Shown one piece after another: positions 17,166-26,926 of a stretch of DNA of 50,535 nucleotides. The number at the start of each line of letters is the position of its first letter. The stretch's first letter is position 1. The notes below the pieces were generated by a model. It ran no database searches and was not told the DNA's origin. It saw nothing but the letters and a program-made list of their open reading frames with translations. Position numbers and translations under genes: made by a program. This DNA comes from Phycisphaerales bacterium UBA1161 (GTDB lineage: Bacteria > Planctomycetota > Phycisphaerae > Tepidisphaerales > Tepidisphaeraceae), in NCBI GenBank assembly GCA_002311745.1, contig DBZL01000039.1, positions 1-50,535 of the forward strand. Direction: 5' to 3'.

Positions 17166-17889
17166 TCAGGGCGGGGCGGAGCCGGAATATTCGGTGGTGG
17201 TTCCGGTGTACAACGAGGGGCCGAACATCGGGGTGTTTTGCCGCGTCGCACGGGAGCAGCTGCCGGGGAATCACGAAGTTCTGATCGTTTATGATTTTGA
17301 GGGGGACAACACGCCGGCGGCGCTGGCAGCGCTGGGTGCGGAGCAGAAACCGGCGAATCTGCGCCTGGTACACAACACGCTGGGGCGGGGCGTGCGCTGG
17401 GCCATCGAGGCGGGGATGCGCGCGGCGCGCGGGCCAGTGGTGTTGGTGACCATGGCGGATTTGTCGGACGATTTTTCCAACGTGGGGCAGATGGTGGCGC
17501 GGGCGGCGGCGGGAGCGGAGGTGGTCAGCGGCAGCCGGTACATGCAAGGGGGAAAGCAGATCGGCGGACCGATGGTGAAATCCTTTCTCAGCCGCATGGC
17601 GGGACTGAGTCTGCGTTGGCTCACGGGTTTGCCGACGCACGATCCGACCAACAGCTTCAAGGCGTACCGGCGGGATTTCCTGCTCAGGACCCCCATCGAG
17701 AGCAGCGAGGGGTTTTGCCTGGGACTGGAACTGACGGTGAAATCGCATTTCGGCGGCGGGCGAGTGGAAGAAGTGCCAGCCACGTGGCGCGACCGCACGG
17801 CAGGCAAGAGCCGATTCAAGCTCGTCAAGTGGCTGCCCAAATATCTGCGCTGGTATCTTTGGGCGCTGCGGCGACGGTGGCTGTGGTGA
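17152..17889 (+). CDS. GT2 glycosyltransferase, DPM1-like (polyprenyl-phosphate sugar synthase type)
   Basis: 245 residues with the GT-A fold of family 2. It has VVVPVYNEGPNI at the start, the nucleotide-binding region with YDFEGD, an ADLSDD motif in place of the usual DADLSHP metal site, then SRYMQGG, SRMAGLSLRWLTGLPTHDPTNSFKAYRR and a basic end. This layout, without membrane helices, is that of dolichyl-phosphate mannose synthase type enzymes, which place a sugar on a polyprenyl phosphate at the cytoplasmic face. The ATG at 17152 has AGGAGA at the right distance and overlaps the epimerase gene. It precedes five membrane proteins that would be natural users of a lipid-linked sugar. The sugar is unknown. 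Confidence 0.85.
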   Translation: MGGFDQGGAEPEYSVVVPVYNEGPNIGVFCRVAREQLPGNHEVLIVYDFEGDNTPAALAALGAEQKPANLRLVHNTLGRGVRWAIEAGMRAARGPVVLVTMADLSDDFSNVGQMVARAAAGAEVVSGSRYMQGGKQIGGPMVKSFLSRMAGLSLRWLTGLPTHDPTNSFKAYRRDFLLRTPIESSEGFCLGLELTVKSHFGGGRVEEVPATWRDRTAGKSRFKLVKWLPKYLRWYLWALRRRWLW

Positions 17890-17892
17890 ACC

Positions 17893-20391
17893 TTGACGAC
17901 GAAGGCGGCCGATTCCGCATCTGACAAGCAGCCGGCCCGGCGAGCGACGCTCCTCTGGACGGCAGTGCTGGCGGGGCTGTTTGTCTTCACGCTCAGCGTG
18001 TTCGTGCCCGTGAACGTGCCGCTGCCTAGGCACGATGTGGACGCGTCCTGGGTCGTTACCTTGCACTGGGCGCACGTCCATGGGATCGATTTTGGGCACG
18101 ATCTGGATTTCACCTACGGTCCATGGGGATTTGCCTTGCAGCCGTACTTGCCGTCGACGTTCGAGCTGGTGGTGGCGGTGTGGTCGCTGCTGGCGGCGGC
18201 GTTCTTTGCGGCGGCGATGGCGCTGGCGCGGCGCCTGGAGGGTGAGCGCTGGGCTGCGGCGCTGTGGATGTTGGCCGTCATCGGCGTCACCGGGGCCTCC
18301 GACGGCGCGCTGGACACGCGCATGACTGCGATGACGGTCCTGCTGCTGGTCCTGCATTTTTACACGGATGACCGGTCCTGGACGGCGAGCAAGATCGCTC
18401 TGGCGGCGGCGATGGCGCTGACGGGCCTGATCAAATTCAGCATGGCGCTGACGGCATTGCCGGTGCTGGCCGCCATCAGCGCAGAACAACTGTGGAGGCG
18501 CCGTGTTCCGTCGATGCTGCTCGTGTACGTCGTGGCATATCTGGGTCTGTGGCTGGCGGCGGGGCAGCACCTGAGCAGCCTGTGGCCCTATTGGGTCCAT
18601 AGCTGGGACATCGCCAGCGGGTACAGCGAGGGCGAGTCCCTCACCCTGCCGACGGAAGCGACCGACGTTACGCTGTTCCTGCTCGACGCGGGGTTGTTGC
18701 TGACCATGGTGGCGCTTATCCACCCTTGGCGCGCCTCGCGGCCGGGGCGTAGGAGACAAGGCGTCATCGACGAACCGACGACGCCGGGGGGACGCGGGGG
18801 GACGCGCCCGAGCCGAAGCAGGAGTTTGGTGGGGGCGGCGGCGCTCACGTGGGTGCTGTTCACGGTCTTCAAATCGGGATACGTTCGGCACGACGGCCGC
18901 CACGAGATAATCGCTTGGGCGACGGCGGCAATGATGGCCGTGGTGCTTGCCGGGGCGGTCTGGCTGCGGCTGGACCACCACGTCGCTCGCGGGTTCGTCA
19001 TTTTGACCAGTCTGCTCACGCTCATGCTGACCTGGAATTCCTTTCACAGATTCGACGAATCGGAGGGAGCGGGCTACCTGGTGCAGACGGTAGCGCAATT
19101 GCCTGCCCGCGTCGCGACGGCCGCTCAATGGGCGCTGGGCGGGAAGCGGCGGAACCAGCGTTACGAAGAGGTTCGTCAGGGGTTGTGCGTGTGGCCGGCG
19201 CCGCAGGTCGAGGGGCCGGTGGACACGTATTCGTACGGGCAGGCGGCGCTGCTGGCGCAGGGGCTGGAGTACCGTCCGCGGCCGGTCTTCCAAAGCTACG
19301 TCGCCTACACCGCCGCGCTGGAACAAATGAACGCCGAGTCCCTCCGCGGCCCGCGCGCGCCGACGACGATTCTGTTCAACGTGGAACCGATTGATGGGCG
19401 GTTTCCATCGCAGGAGGACGCGCTGTCCTGGCCGCAGTTGCTGAGCGGTTACGACGTGCAGGACGTCAGGGGAGTGCATCTGGTGCTGCGCCGCGCCGCG
19501 CCGGACCGGGGCTTTACGCTGACGCCGATCGAGCGCGTGGCCGTGCCGATGGGCCAGTGGCTGGCGGTTCCGCCGTCCGATGATCCCATCTGGGTGCAGG
19601 TGGAGACGCAAATCACGCCGCTGGGGCGGTTACTGCGCGCGGCGTACAAGCGGCCCTACTTGGCGCTGGGCGTCAAGATGCGTGCGGGCGGCGACCACCC
19701 GTTCCGGCTGGTGCCCGAAATCGCAAAGGGCGGATTCCTGCTGTCGCCACTGATTTCCGATCGGATGCAGTTTGCGACGCTCTATTCGCCGCACTGGAAG
19801 CAGGAACTGGCCGACGCGCAGGTGGACGCGATCACCGTGGGCACGGAAAGCGGTGCCACCGGCATCGGTTACCACGAGCAGTGCACCGTGACCTTTTCGC
19901 GGCTGGTCTTCGGGCACGTGGACGTGTCCGCCGTGCCGGGAATGAGCCAGTACCGCGGCTTTCTCCGGCTGCTGGCGCAGATGACGGTCGCCCGCGCGGA
20001 CACACCGCCGCAATTCACGTCGGAAGAGGACGGCAAGTTCATCCTACTGGCGCCGGCGAAGTGCCAACTGATGTTCCCCGCACCCGCCGGAGCCAAGGAC
20101 TTTTGCTTCGGCTTTGGCATGCTGCGCCAATCGTACCAGATGCGTGAAAAGACCGACGGCGTGGAATTCCGCGTCTACACGGTGGACCAGATCCAGGGGA
20201 GACAGGTGGGCGGCGACTTGGCGTGGTCGCAAAAGCTCGACCCAGCCAACGTCCGGGAGGATCGGGACCGCCGCCAAGTGGAGATTCACCTGCCGTCGTC
20301 GCCGGCCACGCTGGGCGTCCTCTTGGAAACCGATCCGGGACCGGAGCACCGCCAGAGCCTCTCGTACTGGACCGACCTGGAATTCCGATGA
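17893..20391 (+). CDS. Array A1: large polytopic membrane protein, GT-C-like (long form)
   Basis: 832 residues from a TTG directly after the GT2 stop. The first about 430 residues hold some ten membrane helices. The first external loop carries the array A signature DASW (50-53), LHWAHVH and FG-x4-FTYGPWGF (67-80), and a later loop has GYVRHD with HE nearby. Next comes a soluble domain with PRPVFQSY, a conserved SQEDALSWP motif and LVLRRA. A C-terminal beta-sandwich-like domain (about residue 650 to the end) has FGFGML, TDGVEFRV, LDP and a closing SLSYWTD. The family has no name known to me. The helix layout plus an acidic residue in loop 1 suggests a GT-C glycosyltransferase, but this is inference. 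It overlaps A2 by 4 nt. Confidence 0.75.
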   Translation: MTTKAADSASDKQPARRATLLWTAVLAGLFVFTLSVFVPVNVPLPRHDVDASWVVTLHWAHVHGIDFGHDLDFTYGPWGFALQPYLPSTFELVVAVWSLLAAAFFAAAMALARRLEGERWAAALWMLAVIGVTGASDGALDTRMTAMTVLLLVLHFYTDDRSWTASKIALAAAMALTGLIKFSMALTALPVLAAISAEQLWRRRVPSMLLVYVVAYLGLWLAAGQHLSSLWPYWVHSWDIASGYSEGESLTLPTEATDVTLFLLDAGLLLTMVALIHPWRASRPGRRRQGVIDEPTTPGGRGGTRPSRSRSLVGAAALTWVLFTVFKSGYVRHDGRHEIIAWATAAMMAVVLAGAVWLRLDHHVARGFVILTSLLTLMLTWNSFHRFDESEGAGYLVQTVAQLPARVATAAQWALGGKRRNQRYEEVRQGLCVWPAPQVEGPVDTYSYGQAALLAQGLEYRPRPVFQSYVAYTAALEQMNAESLRGPRAPTTILFNVEPIDGRFPSQEDALSWPQLLSGYDVQDVRGVHLVLRRAAPDRGFTLTPIERVAVPMGQWLAVPPSDDPIWVQVETQITPLGRLLRAAYKRPYLALGVKMRAGGDHPFRLVPEIAKGGFLLSPLISDRMQFATLYSPHWKQELADAQVDAITVGTESGATGIGYHEQCTVTFSRLVFGHVDVSAVPGMSQYRGFLRLLAQMTVARADTPPQFTSEEDGKFILLAPAKCQLMFPAPAGAKDFCFGFGMLRQSYQMREKTDGVEFRVYTVDQIQGRQVGGDLAWSQKLDPANVREDRDRRQVEIHLPSSPATLGVLLETDPGPEHRQSLSYWTDLEFR

Positions 20392-22310
20392 GCCAAGCCA
20401 ACGCTCCATGCAACGCCCCGCCGGCGCGATGGCCGCTGGTTTGGGTGACGTTGTTGGCGCTGCTGGCGCTGGCCGACCTGGGGGTGTTCGTCCCGTGGAC
20501 CGCCACCCTGCCGTCGTTTGAACTGGATGCATCCTGGTGCATGGTCCTGCACTGGGCGCAGGTGCATCATCTCGACTTTGGCAACCAGATCGTCTTCACC
20601 TACGGTCCGTGGGGATTCATGGTGGTGAACGACGAGCCGGCGAATACCCCCTACGTGGCGGGCGGGTGGGCCCTGTTGGGGGCGGGCTTTTTTGCCGGGA
20701 TTTTTCAACTGTCGCGCCGATTGACGCGCGGGAGATGGCTGGGGCTGGCGTGGATGGCGGCGGTGACCGCCCTGGCCGGATCCCTGCAATGGCAAGGAGA
20801 AGACATCCTCTTGTTCTGCCCGAGCTGGGTGCTGCTGATCCTGCATTTTCACGCGGACCGCAGGCCACTGACGGGGAGCAAAGTTCTGCTGATCCTGGCC
20901 GCGGCGCTGGCCAGCCTGGTGAAAATTTCCGCTTTGGCGATGGCCTTGCCGATGGCGGCGGCGATCACGGCGGACCTGATATTTCGCCGGCGGGTTCCGT
21001 GGTTGGCGGTGATTTACGTCGGAGCGGTGCTGGCGTCCTGGCTGGCGGCGGGGCAGAGATTGGACAGCTTCCCGGCGTATCTGCGTCATGGATGGAACAT
21101 CGCCAGCGGCTACGGCCAAGGTGAATCCCTCTGGACGGCCACCGAGGCCGGGGACGTTTTCTGGTTCGCGTTGGCCGCCGGCGGCGTTCTTGCGGCCGCG
21201 GCGCTTGGCGGGCGCAGTAGGCTATCCGCCGGCGCGCTGGCACTGGTTCTTCTGCTTCTTTTCAAAACGGGCTACGTGCGCCATGACGCACACGAAGTGA
21301 TCGCGACCACGGGCTTGGGGGTCTTGGCCCTGCTGTACGGCGCCGGGCTGTGGGCGGCGCTGCGGCATTGGGCGGCCAAGGCGCTGTTGGCCGGCGTGGT
21401 GGCCGGATGCCTCTGCTTGGTTTGGCACTCAGACAAACTCCGCACATCGGTGGGTCTGTGTCAGCATCTGCTGCGCGAGCTGAAGGCGCTGAAATCGACG
21501 CCGGAAGCAGCGGCGCAGTGGGCGCTGGGCGATGCGAATGAGGATCGCCAGTCGCTGCGGCGCCTGTGGCAACGGACGCCGCTACCGCGCCCCTCGGGAA
21601 GCGTGGATAGCTATTCCTGGCACCAGAATCTGCTTTTGGCGGACGGCTTGGACTACCGCCCGCGGCCGGTGTTTCAAAGCTACCTGACGTACACGCCGGA
21701 GCTGGCCCGTTTGAACGCCCAGTTCCTGGACAGTCCGCAGGCTCCGCAAAACATCCTGCTGCATATCGAGCCGATCGATCAGCACTATCCCGCGCAGGAG
21801 GATGCGCTGTCCTGGCCGTTGCTGCTGTCGCGTTACGAGGTGAAGGACGCCGGCGGCCTGTGGCTGGTATTGCGGCGTGCCGAGCGGGCGCGCGGGGTTT
21901 GCATCGTGCCGCTGGAACAAACCACGGCGCACCTGGGCGATTGGGTGTCGGCCGCGGCTTGGCCGGATGCGCTTTGGGCGACCCTGGACCTGAAGCTGAC
22001 GGCGCTGGGAGAAGTTCTGGGCGCGGTGTACAAGCCGCCGCGCGTCATGCTGGATATCCAGACGCGGTCGGGGCGGACGGAGACGTTTCGGCTGATCCCG
22101 GCGGTGGCGCGGGGCGGATTTCTTCTGTCGCCGCTGGTGGCGGACGACAGGTCGTTTGCCATGCTGTACTCGTCCAACGTGGGGCAGTCCCTGGGCAATG
22201 CGCAGGTGACGCGGCTGCGCGTCTACGTGGCGGAAGGGTTCGGCTCGAGCTGGGCGTACCGTAGGCAATATCGGATCACCTTTTCACGGCTGGTATTGCC
22301 GCATCGTTAA
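20388..22310 (+). CDS. Array A2: polytopic membrane protein, GT-C-like (short form)
   Basis: 640 residues, starting at an ATG that overlaps the A1 stop codon (ATGA), so translation is probably coupled. It shares the A1 layout: about ten membrane helices, loop 1 with DASW and FTYGPWGF, GYVRHDAHE, then the soluble domain with PRPVFQSYLTYTPE and QEDALSWPLLL. It stops at ITFSRLVLPHR, exactly where the long members continue into the C-terminal beta-sandwich-like domain. Only 41 nt separate it from A3 and no remnant of that domain is seen. DNA of loop 1 (20562-20599) is identical over 38 nt to A4 (25068-25105), the other short member. Function as for A1. Confidence 0.75.
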   Translation: MSQANAPCNAPPARWPLVWVTLLALLALADLGVFVPWTATLPSFELDASWCMVLHWAQVHHLDFGNQIVFTYGPWGFMVVNDEPANTPYVAGGWALLGAGFFAGIFQLSRRLTRGRWLGLAWMAAVTALAGSLQWQGEDILLFCPSWVLLILHFHADRRPLTGSKVLLILAAALASLVKISALAMALPMAAAITADLIFRRRVPWLAVIYVGAVLASWLAAGQRLDSFPAYLRHGWNIASGYGQGESLWTATEAGDVFWFALAAGGVLAAAALGGRSRLSAGALALVLLLLFKTGYVRHDAHEVIATTGLGVLALLYGAGLWAALRHWAAKALLAGVVAGCLCLVWHSDKLRTSVGLCQHLLRELKALKSTPEAAAQWALGDANEDRQSLRRLWQRTPLPRPSGSVDSYSWHQNLLLADGLDYRPRPVFQSYLTYTPELARLNAQFLDSPQAPQNILLHIEPIDQHYPAQEDALSWPLLLSRYEVKDAGGLWLVLRRAERARGVCIVPLEQTTAHLGDWVSAAAWPDALWATLDLKLTALGEVLGAVYKPPRVMLDIQTRSGRTETFRLIPAVARGGFLLSPLVADDRSFAMLYSSNVGQSLGNAQVTRLRVYVAEGFGSSWAYRRQYRITFSRLVLPHR

Positions 22311-22351
22311 TTGCGAATCGACGGCGGATATGTTGAAGTAGACACCGGTTG

Positions 22352-24796
22352 ATGAGCCAGGCCGATCTTCCAGTTTCGGGCGTAAGCGACGGTCCGCAGG
22401 CGGTCCAGTCCGGCCCGAATCGCTGGCTGCGGACGGCGTGGTGGGCGGTGCTGGCGATTCTGCTGGTCTTCAATCTCAGTCTCTTTATGCCGTGGGGGAC
22501 GTCGTCGCCTGGGCGTGGCGATGAGTTGGATGCGTCGTGGGGCATGGTGCTGCACTGGGCTCACATTCATCGGATGGACTTCGGCCACCAGATCGTCTTC
22601 ACCTACGGGCCGTGGGGATTCATCTTTGGGAGATGGGGGCCGGAGACTTTCAAGTGGGTCATGTGCGGGTGGGCGCTGCTGGCGATGGCGTATTTTGCCG
22701 GGATCGTGGGGATATCGCGGCATTTGGAGTGGCCGCGATGGGCGGTGGCGCTGTGGATGGCCGTCGTCATCGCCCTGGCAGGTTCCTCGGTCGCACCGGA
22801 TATCAGGCTTTTTGTCCTGAGTTGGTTGCTGATGCTCCTGGATCTGCACGTGGATGACCGGCCGGTGACCGCGACCAAGCTGCTTCTGGTCATCGCGATG
22901 GCCCTGGCCGGCCTGATGAAATTTTCGGCGTTGGCGATGGCGTTGGCGATCCTGGTGGTGATGAGCGTTGAACACGTGCGGCGTCGGCGAGTGCCGTGGC
23001 TGCTGACGATTTACGTCGTGGCCTGCCTGGGATGGTGGTTGGCCGCCGGCCAGCGCTTGGGCAGCATCGGAAGCTATCTGCGGCATTCGTGGGACCTCGC
23101 CGCCGGCTACGCCCAGGGAGCAGCGCTCACGCAGCCAGGCGAAGCATGGAATGTGGCGATGTTCCTACTGTGCGCGGCCGCTCTGGTGGCGATGGCAGCG
23201 GTGGCGAGTGCGCTGTCGGAGGGCGGCGGGCGCAGCGTCACCGCAGCCGCGGCAGCAGCGGTTGCCCTGTTTTTCGTTTTCAAGGTGGGATACGTGCGGC
23301 ACGACGAGCACGAAATGACCTCGACCGGAGCGATCGCGGTCTTTGCATTGCTCGCGGCGGCGGCCCTGTGGCCGAAGCTGGAAAAACCCTGGTGCAAATG
23401 GTCGATGGCCGCGGTGGCGTGGTCCTCCGTGTGGCTCGGGTGGCATTCGACCGCAGTCATGGCGCACGCAGACGCCCATTTTTTCTGGGCCGACGCGATC
23501 AACACTTTCCCCGCGCACGTGTTGGAGGCGGCACGATGGACCGTCGGCCGCTCGGTTTTGGATCAGAAGCATCAAGCGCAGTTGGAGGAACTTCGCTCCA
23601 CGGCCCTGCCTCAGGTGCGCGGAACCGTGGACGTCTATTCCTGGGGGCAAGACGTCGTCCTGGCGGCGGGACTGGACTACCATCCGCGGCCCGTGTTTCA
23701 GAGTTACTTGACCTACACACCGCTGCTGCAGCGGCTCAACGCCGATTTCCTCGACAGCGCCCAAGCTCCCCAGAACATCCTGATGCGCGTGGAGAACGTC
23801 GACGCGCACTATCCGTCGCAGGACGACTCGCTGTCCTGGCCGCTGCTGTTGACGCGTTACGATTTGACCGATGCCAGCAAAGGATGGCTGTTGCTTCGGC
23901 GTGCGGCGGCGAAGCGGGATTTTTCGATCGTGCCGCTGCAACAAACCGACGCGCCTATGCGGCAATGGGTCCACGTCCCGGAGTCGCCCGACCCGGTGTG
24001 GGTGACGATCCACGTGCAGCCGACGGCCGAGGGCCAGGTGATGCAAACGCTGTACAAGACACCGGACCTCCTGCTGGACATCAAGACGAAGAAGGGGCCG
24101 GCCGGTCCGTTCCGGCTGGTTCGCCGCACGGCCGAAAGCGGCTTTTTGCTGTCGCCGATGGTGCAGGACAACATCTCCTTTGCCCTGCTGGGTTCGACGA
24201 GTTGGGCGGAAGATTTAAGCGACATGCAGGTGAGCGACCTGAGAATTTTGGTCAACACGCCCTCGGGAACCAGCCCGGATTTTGAAACGCGATACACGGT
24301 GGATTTGGGGCGATTGCAGTTTGCACATGCGGATTTGTCGGCCGTGCCGGGAGTCGCCGACGGCCGGCGTTTTCGGCGCTTGTTCGCGGACTTTCAGGTC
24401 CTGCAGGCCGAGGCGCCGCCGCAGACCATCGCCGACAAGCGCGGCAGGGGTCTGTACCTCGCGCCGGCCCGATGCGACATCCTGATTCATGCGCCCGCCC
24501 AGAGCCGCTCAGTTCATTTGGGATTCGGCATGTTGGACCGCTCGTACCTGAAGGAAAAGACGGACGGGGTGGAATTTCGCCTCGTGGCGATCAGCCAGAT
24601 CACGCCCCAGGGGATGCAAGGCGCCGTGATCTGGAGCCGTCGGCTCGATCCCGTCGCCGTCGAATCGGACCGGGGATTGCAACATGCGGACGTTGCGTTG
24701 CCCGCGCTGACGCCCGTGGGCATAGTCCTGCAGACCGTTCCGGGACCCACGCACACGGCAAGCCTGTCCTACTGGACGGACATCTGGTTCAGATAA
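22352..24796 (+). CDS. Array A3: large polytopic membrane protein, GT-C-like (long form)
   Basis: 814 residues from the ATG at 22352. Same order as A1: membrane block with DASW, VFTYGPWGF and GYVRHDEHE; soluble domain with PRPVFQSYLTYTP and SQDDSLSWPLLL; C-terminal domain with LGFGML, TDGVEFRLV, RRLDP, and the end TASLSYWTDIWFR. Its first 31 nt (22352-22382) are identical to the start of A4 (24861-24891), and the DNA just before the two starts is also similar, so this junction was copied recently. There is no strong Shine-Dalgarno. A TTG one codon upstream of the ATG is less likely as start. Confidence 0.75.
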   Translation: MSQADLPVSGVSDGPQAVQSGPNRWLRTAWWAVLAILLVFNLSLFMPWGTSSPGRGDELDASWGMVLHWAHIHRMDFGHQIVFTYGPWGFIFGRWGPETFKWVMCGWALLAMAYFAGIVGISRHLEWPRWAVALWMAVVIALAGSSVAPDIRLFVLSWLLMLLDLHVDDRPVTATKLLLVIAMALAGLMKFSALAMALAILVVMSVEHVRRRRVPWLLTIYVVACLGWWLAAGQRLGSIGSYLRHSWDLAAGYAQGAALTQPGEAWNVAMFLLCAAALVAMAAVASALSEGGGRSVTAAAAAAVALFFVFKVGYVRHDEHEMTSTGAIAVFALLAAAALWPKLEKPWCKWSMAAVAWSSVWLGWHSTAVMAHADAHFFWADAINTFPAHVLEAARWTVGRSVLDQKHQAQLEELRSTALPQVRGTVDVYSWGQDVVLAAGLDYHPRPVFQSYLTYTPLLQRLNADFLDSAQAPQNILMRVENVDAHYPSQDDSLSWPLLLTRYDLTDASKGWLLLRRAAAKRDFSIVPLQQTDAPMRQWVHVPESPDPVWVTIHVQPTAEGQVMQTLYKTPDLLLDIKTKKGPAGPFRLVRRTAESGFLLSPMVQDNISFALLGSTSWAEDLSDMQVSDLRILVNTPSGTSPDFETRYTVDLGRLQFAHADLSAVPGVADGRRFRRLFADFQVLQAEAPPQTIADKRGRGLYLAPARCDILIHAPAQSRSVHLGFGMLDRSYLKEKTDGVEFRLVAISQITPQGMQGAVIWSRRLDPVAVESDRGLQHADVALPALTPVGIVLQTVPGPTHTASLSYWTDIWFR

Positions 24797-24860
24797 GAGG
24801 TGATCGCCGCGGTCTGCCGTTTGCGAATCGACCGAAAGTATGTTGAATGAGCGCAGGCGG

Positions 24861-26855
24861 ATGAGCCAGGCCGATCTTCCAGTTTCGGGCGCAAGCCGCG
24901 GTCCGCGGGTCATCCGGCCGGACCGGGGCCGCTGGTCACGCATAGCCTGGGGAGCGTGGCTGGCGCTGATGCTGCTGGTTTGTCTCTGTGTTTTTGTCCC
25001 GTGGACGACTTGGTATCCCGCGGACCAGTTGGACGCCTCCTGGTGCATGGTGCTGCACTGGGCGTACGTGCATCATCTCGACTTTGGCAACCAGATCGTC
25101 TTCACGTACGGGCCGTGGGGATTCATTTTGCAGGGGTACGATCCGGCCACGTTCGATCTGGCGGTGGGCGGCTGGACGTTGTTCGCGGCGGCGTATTTCT
25201 GCGGGCTGGTGCGGCTTGCGCGGCGCGGCGGCTGGCCGCGATGGACCGCCGCCGTGTGGCTGGCAGTGGTGACGGCCGCCCTGGGCCTGTCAGCAATGCA
25301 GTTACCGGATACGCGGATGCTGGCGTTGAGCTGGCTTCTCCTGGTGCTGCATTTTCACGTGGATGATCGGCCGGTGACAGCGACCAAGCTGCTGCTGGTG
25401 GCGGCGATGGCGCTGGCCGGCCTGACGAAATTCTCGATGATGCTGATGGCCGTGGGGGTTCTGGCGATCATCAGCCTGGACCAAGCGTTGCGACGGCAGG
25501 TCCCGGCGCGCCGCCAGCGGTGGCCGTGGTTGCTGGCGGCCTATGCGGCGGCGACGGTGGGACTGTGGCTGGCCGCCGGCCAGAGCTTGGGGAGTCTTTT
25601 TCACTACCTGAGCCATTCGTGGGAGATCGCCACGGGATACGCCCAGGGCGAGGGTCTGTCGACGCCGACGGAACCGTGGGACGTCACGTGGTTTTGGCTG
25701 GGCGGCGGCGGACTTCTCGCGGCCGCGGGCCTGGCCCATCGCGACGATATACGGCGAAGGCTGATCAGGGTCGGCGGGATGGCGATCGTGCTGATCCTGG
25801 TGTTCAAGATGGGATACGTCCGGCACGACCTACACGAGGTGACGGCCACGGCGGCACTGGCGGTGTTCTCGCTGGTGTATGCCGGGACGATTTGGCCGCG
25901 GCTGCGGCATTGGATGAGCAAGACGCTGGTGGCGGGCCTGGCCGTGGGGTGTTTGTATCTGAACTGGCATTCTTCGGGGGTATGGGGGCCATGGCTGGAA
26001 GAGCAGGGGAATCTTTGGAGTCGGGCGATCGATCTTTTTCCGTGGCGCGCCTATGCGGCGGCCCAGTGGGTGGTGGGTCGCCCGGTTTTGGAGGAGACGC
26101 GGCAGGCGGAGCTGCAGCGGGTGCGATCAACGCCGCTGCCTCCCGTGCACGGCAGCGTGGACGTTTATTCCTTTGGACAGGACGTGGTCCTGGCAGCGGG
26201 ATTGGATTACCAACCCCGCCCGGTGTTCCAAAGTTACCTCGCCTACACGCCCCCGCTTGAGCAATTGAACGCCCAGTTCCTCAGCAGCCCGCAGGCGCCG
26301 CAGAACATTCTGCTGCACATCGAGAACATCGACGATCATTATCCTTCGCAGGAGGATGGCTTGTCCTGGCCGCTGCTGCTGAGCCGCTACGACCTGGCCG
26401 ATGCCCGATACCACTGGCTGCTGCTGCGGCGGGCGGCGCAGGCGCGGGAATTTTCCATCGTGCCGTTGGCTAACGGCACGGCGCCGATGCGGCATTTTGT
26501 CGACGTTCCGGATTCGCCCGACCCGATCTGGGTGACGATCGACGTGAAGCTGACGCCGCTGGGCAAGCTGATGCAAGCCGTTTACAAACCGCCGGAGCTG
26601 CTGCTGGCCGTGCAAACGCCCAAGGGATCGCAAAGTTTGTTTCGGCTGATCCGTAGCGCGGCCGGGGGTGGGTTCTTGCTCTCGCCCATGGTGCTGGATG
26701 ACGGATCGTTTGCGCGGCTGGCGTCGTCGCGGGAGATGCGCGATTTGCGCGTCAGCGCACTGGGGATCGACGTGGGCGAGGGATGGGGCGGCAACTGGGC
26801 CTACGAGCCGCACTACGCGATCAGGTTCAGCCGTCTGGTTTTCACGCAGCGCTGA
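24861..26855 (+). CDS. Array A4: polytopic membrane protein, GT-C-like (short form)
   Basis: 664 residues from the ATG at 24861, chosen because it aligns with the MSQADLPVSG start of A3; an ATG at 24840 is also in frame. The helices, DASW loop, FTYGPWGF, GYVRHDLHE and the soluble domain with PRPVFQSYLAYTPP and SQEDGLSWPLLL are present. The protein ends at IRFSRLVFTQR and, like A2, lacks the C-terminal beta-sandwich-like domain. A5 begins 71 nt later, with no trace of the domain in between. In loop 1 it is closest to A2, while its N-terminal tail matches A3, so it is a mosaic. Confidence 0.75.
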   Translation: MSQADLPVSGASRGPRVIRPDRGRWSRIAWGAWLALMLLVCLCVFVPWTTWYPADQLDASWCMVLHWAYVHHLDFGNQIVFTYGPWGFILQGYDPATFDLAVGGWTLFAAAYFCGLVRLARRGGWPRWTAAVWLAVVTAALGLSAMQLPDTRMLALSWLLLVLHFHVDDRPVTATKLLLVAAMALAGLTKFSMMLMAVGVLAIISLDQALRRQVPARRQRWPWLLAAYAAATVGLWLAAGQSLGSLFHYLSHSWEIATGYAQGEGLSTPTEPWDVTWFWLGGGGLLAAAGLAHRDDIRRRLIRVGGMAIVLILVFKMGYVRHDLHEVTATAALAVFSLVYAGTIWPRLRHWMSKTLVAGLAVGCLYLNWHSSGVWGPWLEEQGNLWSRAIDLFPWRAYAAAQWVVGRPVLEETRQAELQRVRSTPLPPVHGSVDVYSFGQDVVLAAGLDYQPRPVFQSYLAYTPPLEQLNAQFLSSPQAPQNILLHIENIDDHYPSQEDGLSWPLLLSRYDLADARYHWLLLRRAAQAREFSIVPLANGTAPMRHFVDVPDSPDPIWVTIDVKLTPLGKLMQAVYKPPELLLAVQTPKGSQSLFRLIRSAAGGGFLLSPMVLDDGSFARLASSREMRDLRVSALGIDVGEGWGGNWAYEPHYAIRFSRLVFTQR

Positions 26856-26926
26856 GGCGAGTGGAACCTTGCCCATCCGCGCCTGGTGTTTGCCGGTGGG
26901 CGAGTTTAGGTTGAGCAGGCATTGGC

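Noticed and set aside
16963..19611. Minus-strand open frame of 882 codons across the epimerase, GT2 and A1 genes
   Set aside because: Arg/His/Pro/Gln-rich shadow that crosses three well-supported plus-strand genes; no motif of its own.
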